Source of the DNA: Plasmodiophora brassicae
Lineage: Eukaryota > Endomyxa: Phytomyxea > Phytomyxea > Plasmodiophorida
Assembly: GCA_036867785.1 (NCBI GenBank)
Contig: CP145414.1
Coordinates: 620,001-684,000, forward strand
DNA length: 64,000 nt
Direction of reading: 5' to 3'
Shown: one piece after another, positions 58,301 through 64,000 of the stretch
Numbering within the stretch: position 1 is the stretch's first letter
Layout of the letters: each line of letters opens with the position of its first letter
Made by a program: the position numbers and the translations under genes
The notes under the pieces: generated by a model
Seen by the model: only the letters and a program-made list of their open reading frames with translations
Databases searched by the model: none
Told to the model about the DNA's origin: nothing

Positions 58301-60089
58301 TCTTAAGAAACGACAGCGCGCGTGAAAACTTGGCGACAATCTCCTGAGCTAACGCTTTCATTGGGGCGACATAGACAACCTACTGCACAGTCAGCAACCT
58401 GCACCATCAAGTGTACGATGGAAGCATCCCCTACTTTGAACATGTCCGCTGACACTGAACCCGGAATGACAGCACCCTTTATGTCGGCAGGAACGTGCTG
58501 CTTGATTTCGTGTAGAACGCATAACAATGCTACATTTGTCTTGCCTATAGGAAAATGGACGATACCTGAGTGATCGTCGTTGCCACATGGCGAAAGCATT
58601 TCAAGACATTACCTGCCCCAGTCGGGGCGCAGATCAGCAAGTTCTCGTTGGATCGGTAGGCTGGTTCAAAGCAGCGCGATTGCATGCGGTTGAAGAGAGT
58701 GACCTCTCTGAACGCTGGACGCGCCCATACGTCAAGCTGCGCTATTGATATCAGGGTGGATTCAAAAGTCGACTTATCAGGTGGCATGACAGCAGGAATG
58801 CTGATCTGAATCCGAGGTTTAGGATGACAATCAAAGTTTAGCATTCATAGAAGCAAACCTGTTCCCAGCCTTCGAAGGTTTCACGTGTGGTACCGGTCGG
58901 CAACGTTACCCGCTGATTGCCAATTCCGAAATCAGCCCTTCTAAGGGCGTCAAGAGGAGACACTTCCGATTCAGCTGCAGTCTGTTCATTTCGTGAGAAA
59001 CGAATTAGCGCAAATGGAGCAGACAAACGTCATACCAGTTTGGCGTTGACGTCCGGACGTGTCCCTCTCATCATCTTTCTCTGTTCCTGTCGTTTGCGTC
59101 TGAACTGCTGTTTTGAGCCGCGAGATGTGACAGTAACCTGGCCGGTAGGGAATATCAGCTTAACTAATTCGATAAAATGGGGCATCGCGGCTAACCGATG
59201 AATGCGGAACAGCAGCCAGTGACCCGCCAGTGACCTGGCAGCCAGCACGAGACGCTGATCGAATTGCTTGACGCCGTTCAATGATCTGAGAAATATCATC
59301 AAACCCTTCGATGCCGATTAAATCGAATAGCTCCATTTGGATTTCGTCATCTGTTTTTGTAGAGCACAAGATCTGATGCAGGGCATCAATAAGAAGAGAG
59401 AGAGAGGCTCTAAAAAGAATGTCTCCCGACCTTAACGACCGCTTCGTAAAGGTGTTGTGCAGGCATAACTGCAGCACCATCAACGCCAACGCGCTCAAGT
59501 CGGCCACAGGTTGCCTCAAGCCAGTTGACGGGCGATTCTTCATCGCCAGGGGGCGGTAAATAAGTCTCTGCCGCAGAAGTACCAACTCCTGAAACTGGTT
59601 CTACAGCGTCTTTGGGACCTCATTAGCGGGACAATTCTTTGACGCATCAGCGGAAATTACCATGTGGTAACGCAGACAGATGTGCGAGTCTTGCACATTC
59701 CTCGGCATCGCGAGTGAGCGGCAGAGATTCCACATTAGGCAAATCGAGCCCTAGCAATGATCTGGCATTGCCAACCCACTTGTGAATAGCCACCATCAGC
59801 TCGAACGCCTTGTCGATCTTGCCCTGGTCACCGCCACTGCCGACGACTTCGGCCAACAGCATTTTCGGCATCACTTCACGACCATATTCGACAGTGGCGA
59901 ACACAGTCTGGCCGACAAACTCATTCATCTGGGTCAACAACGAGTACAGCCGGCGACGCGATTCGGCAATGGCCAGGTATCCATCCAGGCGCCTGAAGCC
60001 TATACGGCCGCCGTCAGGAATCAACACCAGGAACGGGCAGCGATCGCAAGTGCATTACGGTCGGGCAGGTCTGCAGGCGCAGTCGACAT
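52362..60089 (-). CDS. ASCC3: ASCC3/Slh1-like double Ski2 helicase
   Basis: A Brr2-related RNA/DNA helicase acting on collided ribosomes and alkylation damage. A many-exon gene starting [12 protein letters not shown] at 60089. ASCC3-type N-terminal region ([30 protein letters not shown]). Cassette 1: APTGAGKTNVA (restored by splicing), [40 protein letters not shown], then a Sec63 domain. Cassette 2: [80 protein letters not shown], and a second Sec63 domain to [10 protein letters not shown]. Both Walker A sites are intact. Brr2 is less likely, given the LPTGT opening and N-terminal motifs. Exons in 52790-53230 are poorly resolved. Confidence 0.87.
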
Positions 60090-60116
60090 CGCGCCGCTAT
60101 ACGGAGCAACGAGTAA

Positions 60117-60663
60117 TGACGCTTCCGCCTTCCGCACACGCACTGCCGAATGACTGCACGGGTGAAGCGATTATGGAAACGGGCCGGCTGGCGCAGACTG
60201 CGGCGATTCGTGCGATGCGCCAATGATTCTGGTGCCGAATGGGCGTGCCGACTTCAGCGGTTCCTGAGATGCTGTACAGCAATCCACGATTCCCTGTGCC
60301 GAAGCACCTATGACGCGTACGTTCGAATGGCGCTCGCCCATTCGGATGTCTGGCTAGACGGTCTGAATGCGTTGCGGTCTCAGCTAGCGACGATGCCTGG
60401 TGTTCAGATATGGACGAGGTCAGCAAATACATGAACAGGTCGCCTTACCCGCGTATGCATCTCGCGAAACTCCCGGACACGATCGTCGAGCTGACCAACA
60501 CCAAGGTCTACACACACGAGAAAGAGGTCGACAAGCGCGAGATTCTACTACGGTTGGCCCAGCGCAAGCTCGAGAACGACAAGCGACGGTCCAAGTACGA
60601 CTGTCCGGGTCATTCGTACATTCAGGGCGACCGTTCGTTGACAAGGCGGACGATAATGTTTAA
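60117..60663 (+). CDS. short unknown gene upstream of DUF1415
   Basis: A possible start at 60117 (MTLPPSAHALPND), divergent from ASCC3 by only 27 bases. Later exons: VPEMLYSNPRFPVPK near 60260-60310, and a strong coding stretch from about 60410 (DEVSKYMNRSPYPRMHL, VYTHEKEVDKREILLRLAQRK) that is helical and basic. The NRSPYPxxHL words echo the signature of the DUF1415 gene that follows. Joins are not fixed, and the family is not recognised. Confidence 0.4.
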
Positions 60664-60746
60664 CCGGAGCTTACATAGCCCATGTCTGGTCTCTGGCAGG
60701 TCGATTGGATATCAGACGAGGGCGGGTCCGTACGGCGGCGCCAGAA

Positions 60747-61487
60747 ATGCAGGCGTTAGCACGGCGTGCCCTTCGCCGGTCCCTGTCGACGTGTCCTGTA
60801 CGAGCAGCGGTCATGTCCTGGATCAACAATGTCGTCGTGAAGAACAGTCTGTGTCCATTTGCCCGCCAAGCCGTCGACAACGGTGCCCTGCGTTTGGTCG
60901 TGAGGTGCACGTCCTGCGCTGACGTATCTGGCATGCTGAGCATCTCACAGTGGCGATCCGTGTTAGTGAGGAGACCGATGCGTCCCAGATTGCGAGCCAC
61001 GTCTTCCAGGAGTGCAAACGTATACAGCAGCTTCCTGACGACATTCGGGAAACGACGATTATTGTGACGCCAAACGGCCTGTCCAGATTCGCCGAGTACC
61101 TCGCCTGTGTCAATGTGATCGAGAAGATACTCGACAAGACGCACTACGACGAGTTTGTCCAGGTTGCGACGTTTCATCCCGACTACGAGTTTCAGGGTTT
61201 GGATTCCGAACCTACTGTTATCTGCCGTTGCTGATACGCAGATCATCGTTCTAGATTGCGAACCTGACGACCCGGCAAACTATACGAACCGGTCACCGTT
61301 CCCGATGATCCATTTGCTGAGGTCGAAGGAAGTCTTCTATGCTGTTCACAGCCTTCCTGATCCCGACGAGGTATGGCAACGAAATCAAGCTGTCATGCGC
61401 GAGAAAGGTCTAGAGCAGGTCCAGCGAGATCTTGAAGATTGTCGATGCCCCATTTCGAAGCAGGACAACCAATCAGATGTACATTAA
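60747..61487 (+). CDS. DUF1415-family protein
   Basis: Start MQALARRALRRSLSTCPVRA, a likely mitochondrial presequence. Core signatures in order: SWINNVVVKNSLCPFA, RLVVRC, ETTIIVTPNGLSRFAEYLA, FVQVATFHPDYEFQG, DDPANYTNRSPFPMIHLLRSKEV and LPDPDEVWQRN. The joins at about 60935-60955 and 61200-61255 restore the pattern. DUF1415 is mainly bacterial, with scattered eukaryotic members, and its activity is unknown to me. The eukaryotic introns show the gene is native to this genome now. Confidence 0.8.
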
Positions 61488-62741
61488 TTTGTCTGCGACG
61501 GCTCATCGCCCACTTGCTGCGAACGCCTGTCTGCAACGGTCGCCCTTAGTGTCAGGGCTCGTAGAAAGACATCTGCCGTTACCATCCCTTATGTGGAGTA
61601 TGTTTCAGCCTGGGAATAGGACCGCCACATCCGACCCATGTCTTTGCTCAAGAATTGCCCAAGAAGGTGGTCAGGGACAGGTCGGACACGACCTTGTTTT
61701 GTGCCGGTCGCCATGCCGATTTCCACATTTGGCACGTTGCCTACATAGATTCAGGAGATGGCCGCACAGCGTCGCGCTAGCTTCTGTCGCATTCAGGACA
61801 ATGCCATTGAAGACATTCGTCCGAATCCTACTTCTGTCTTGCACCGGGCGTCTCGTCAACCGGGTCTGTTTCGAATCGGCTGACAACTCGAGGGGGCTGT
61901 ATGCCATCATGTTAGCCGGCATTATCACAGAAAGGTCTTCGGTAATAGGGTGCTTGCTGAGAAGTCGGAGGCGTCCTGTTATGTCCATTATCGCTGTCTG
62001 AAGTACTTCTGTGCCATGATCGGCGACTACAAATCACTGATTTTGCTTGGTGATAGCGTTCCCAAGTACGCCCACCCCATGCTAGACTGCACGATTGTAC
62101 GCTACATGGACTGGAAGACCGGCGAAGAAGGATCTGCACTGCTTGACGTTAATGGCGCCCCAGTAGTTGACGTACGGTAACGCTGTCGTATGCGACGGGC
62201 AGTGGAAGAACCCGGGAACGCTTGTCCAGTTTCTAGCCGCGGTTTCGAACGCACACAAGAATGTCTTTGATCCTGCCTGAACCTATCGAAACGTTCCTAA
62301 TGTCATGGGTTCCTTTGGGGACACAATCGAGTCACCCGTGGGGACGTATCCACGCAGGATGACCTTGCTCAACCGGGCGTAGGCATCCATAACGTATTGA
62401 ATGTTTCCGCATTGACCCAACATAGGCATCCGTCCAGCATGGTGGCGACAGCCGCTGACCGACCCCTCGTTTCGTACAGTTGGACACATTGGTCGCATGG
62501 TTCGGCGTCAGCGTTCAACGTCGATAACTGGGGCGCCATTAAAGTCAAGCAGTGCAGATCGACTAGAACACACCTGAAGATGTGTCCTACCGGAGCATAT
62601 CATGGGCAACACGTCAGCGGATGCCGTACGTTCCCAAACGTATCGTTGTTGATGCGCGCTCGAACGTGGGGAGGTTGGAGTCGAATGGAATTTCATCTCT
62701 TTATGGAGCGCACCACTGACTTGCAGGATGGTGTTGCCGGA
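61488..62741. pseudogene. glycosyltransferase-like remnants with inverted repeat
   Basis: Plus strand 61960-62280 reads KYFCAMIGDYKSLILLGDSV, YMDWKTGEEG and SALLDVNGAPVVDV. It continues one base out of frame as GNAVVCDGQWKNPGTLVQF. The layout recalls the C-terminal donor-site region of GT10 fucosyltransferases, weakly. A related 41-bp block (SALLDFNGAPVIDV) occurs on the minus strand at 62520-62560. Further upstream, 61670-61790, an open patch (FCAGRHADFHIWHVAYIDSG) may belong to the same gene. Probably a decayed or rearranged gene. Confidence 0.4.
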
Positions 62742-63848
62742 TTATGACGGGGTGGTCGATCGCCGCTCAATGGCACGAACATGGTCGACATTGACCAGAG
62801 CGAATCCGGCAATGACCAGAGCAGACCCGAGCGCGTACAGTGCTCCTGGAACGGCATCCTTCAACGCAAAGTCGCATAGCATCGCCAGCGGGATCGACAT
62901 TGACAACCCAACCTGGGCAGCGGCTCAGCACACACACATATAGCACGCCTGGAGTAGATGACTCCTGTTTACGGTGGCAATGAGCGGCGACGTCATGACG
63001 ATTGACTGCGCCCACAGCAGGTCGCTGAAGACGGACAACAGAGCGTTGAGAAGGAGACCTTGCCAGGCAGCCGCGGTCGGGAACGTCACCATCCTTAACG
63101 TGGAGAAGTGCAGAACAATGAGGACCGGGGCGCCGATGCCGACGACCCAGGTGCCCATCCAGCCGAACATTCTCGACATGCTAAGTCGGCGCCATTCACT
63201 GCCGACCTGCTGCTTCAGACCGACGGTGTATACACCGGACAGAGCCGCAGACAGCAAGGCGGCCATATCCCCAAGCGTCGTTGACGATCCCGCATCCTTC
63301 TCACTGTCTTGGAGCGACACGATGCACGCTCCGGCGAAGGCAGCGAACACGCCAGCGACCTTCGTTACGGTGAACGATCGCGGAATGAGAAGGAGCGAGA
63401 ATATCAGGGCGAACACGGGAGCGCTAGACGACAGGATGGTGGTCGAGCTGAGCGTTGTTCGCGACAACGACCAGTTGTAGCAATACGACAGCGCGAACCA
63501 CAACGGCATGAACCGGATCGCAATCCGGTTCGTCTCTCGAACGGACAGCACATCTGGCGTCGGGCGACCGCACACCAGGAATCGCACTTGGAACAACGCG
63601 AACGATGCCGCATTGACGAACGTCAGAAACAGCGGGTCATCAAATTGCAGTTGCCCGAATATCCTCTACGACGCGCGACCGTCACCGACGGCGACGGCCC
63701 GGCGCCAGGCCCGTACCTGAGTCAGGACGCCGGACACGACCCACAGCGCGACCACCAACGCGAGCAGCACGCTGCCGCACACGAAATCGTGCCGCCGGCG
63801 CTCCAGGAGCGGCTCGCGGGCCGCCCCGGCCCCACTCAGCTCCATCAT
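62742..63848 (-). CDS. SLC35F-type EamA transporter
   Basis: A ten-helix drug/metabolite-transporter fold. Start MELSGAGAAREPLLERRRHD (63845 or 63848), helix 1 VCGSVLLALVVALWVVSGVL, then after an intron near 63660-63718 FDDPLFLTFVNAASFALFQ. Next come ALSYCYNWSLSRTTLSSTTILSSSAPVFALIFSLLLIP, VAGVFAAFAGACIVSLQDS, ALLSAALSGVYTVGLKQQ, GWMGTWVVGIGAPVLIV, LLNALLSVFSDLLWAQSIVMTSPLIATV and the last-exon helices MSIPLAMLCDFALKD and ALGSALVIAGFALV. Order and length fit SLC35F5-like carriers of the Golgi or vacuole. Substrate unknown. Confidence 0.88.
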
Positions 63849-63978
63849 GACGGGCCAGACGCCCCGGCACCGTTTTGTCCGACACTTGACGTGACAAAAC
63901 GGCACGCTGCAGCGAGCTGTTCCCTGCCTGTTGCTGCTGCCCCCCAATGCCACAGCAGCGCCGCACGACACGATGGGT

Positions 63979-63988
63979 TGTATATAAA
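63979..63988 (+). promoter_or_regulatory. TATA-box-like element
   Basis: TATATAAAAG near the right window edge is a strong TATA match in an otherwise GC-rich stretch. It lies upstream of the transporter start on the minus strand but reads as a consensus box on the plus strand, so it may serve a gene beyond the window. Confidence 0.4.
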
Positions 63989-64000
63989 AGTCGAGCAACA

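Noticed and set aside
52362-60089. Calling the double helicase Brr2
   Set aside because: The N-terminal motifs ([30 protein letters not shown]) and the STS variant in cassette 2 fit ASCC3/Slh1 better.

Overview
The window is nuclear DNA of a compact, GC-rich protist genome. About 30 protein genes fill 64 kb, usually a few hundred bases apart, on both strands. Most genes are cut by many short introns, typically 48-65 bp, that end in AG but often start with relaxed donors (GTACG, GTCGG, GTTTG) instead of GTAAGT. The gene set is plainly eukaryotic: Sen1/senataxin, USP39/Sad1, ASCC3/Slh1, a RAD51 paralogue, EXO84, COQ10, mitochondrial bS21, STEEP1, TMEM135, FAM241, NuSAP, a MAP kinase and a tRNA-Ala. 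The species cannot be fixed from the sequence alone. A SAR-type protist, for example a plasmodiophorid-like rhizarian, is a guess from density, intron style and gene mix.

Layout. 1-1438: 3' part of a PH-RGS-FHA signalling gene. 1439-4100: an unresolved stretch and a ~0.9 kb imperfect palindrome beside a tRNA-Ala. 4419-10068: Sen1-like helicase. 10301-16512: a type I membrane protein, a TMEM135-like gene and two tandem DOMON/cytochrome b561 reductases. 16537-23881: USP39, a small membrane protein, COQ10 running into an EF-hand-like region, a RAD51 paralogue, and an SDR lacking its catalytic Tyr and Lys. 24270-27354: a small gene and a PH-MORN protein. 27330-32849: a tandem duplication carrying two SKP1-like/RING-H2 genes and two decayed alpha-amylase ends, followed by the intact alpha-amylase. 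33040-35653: a complete PH-PH-RGS-FHA gene, paralogous to the one at the left edge. 35862-43465: STEEP1, bS21m, cytochrome c peroxidase, a small unknown, an FAD monooxygenase and EXO84. 44145-52290: a phosphatidylserine decarboxylase fused to a membrane domain, NuSAP-like, FAM241-like, a small membrane protein, a TDY-type MAP kinase and a secreted Kunitz protein. 52362-60089: ASCC3-like double helicase. 60117-63848: a short unknown, a DUF1415 protein, glycosyltransferase-like remnants and an SLC35F-type transporter.

There is no operon logic. Themes that recur are RNA surveillance and splicing (Sen1, USP39, ASCC3), G-protein/phospho-signalling (two PH-RGS-FHA proteins, MAPK), and membrane, redox and lipid functions (DOMON-b561 pair, COQ10, PSD, TMEM135, EXO84). 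The most unusual items are the PH-PH-RGS-FHA paralogues, the single-chain SKP1-like/RING proteins in a recent tandem duplication, the membrane-fused PSD, and the palindrome next to the tRNA. Exon joins were worked out by eye from frame, GT/AG sites and family conservation, so start codons and some junctions are provisional. No retroviral, Polinton-like or other capsid-bearing element was seen.
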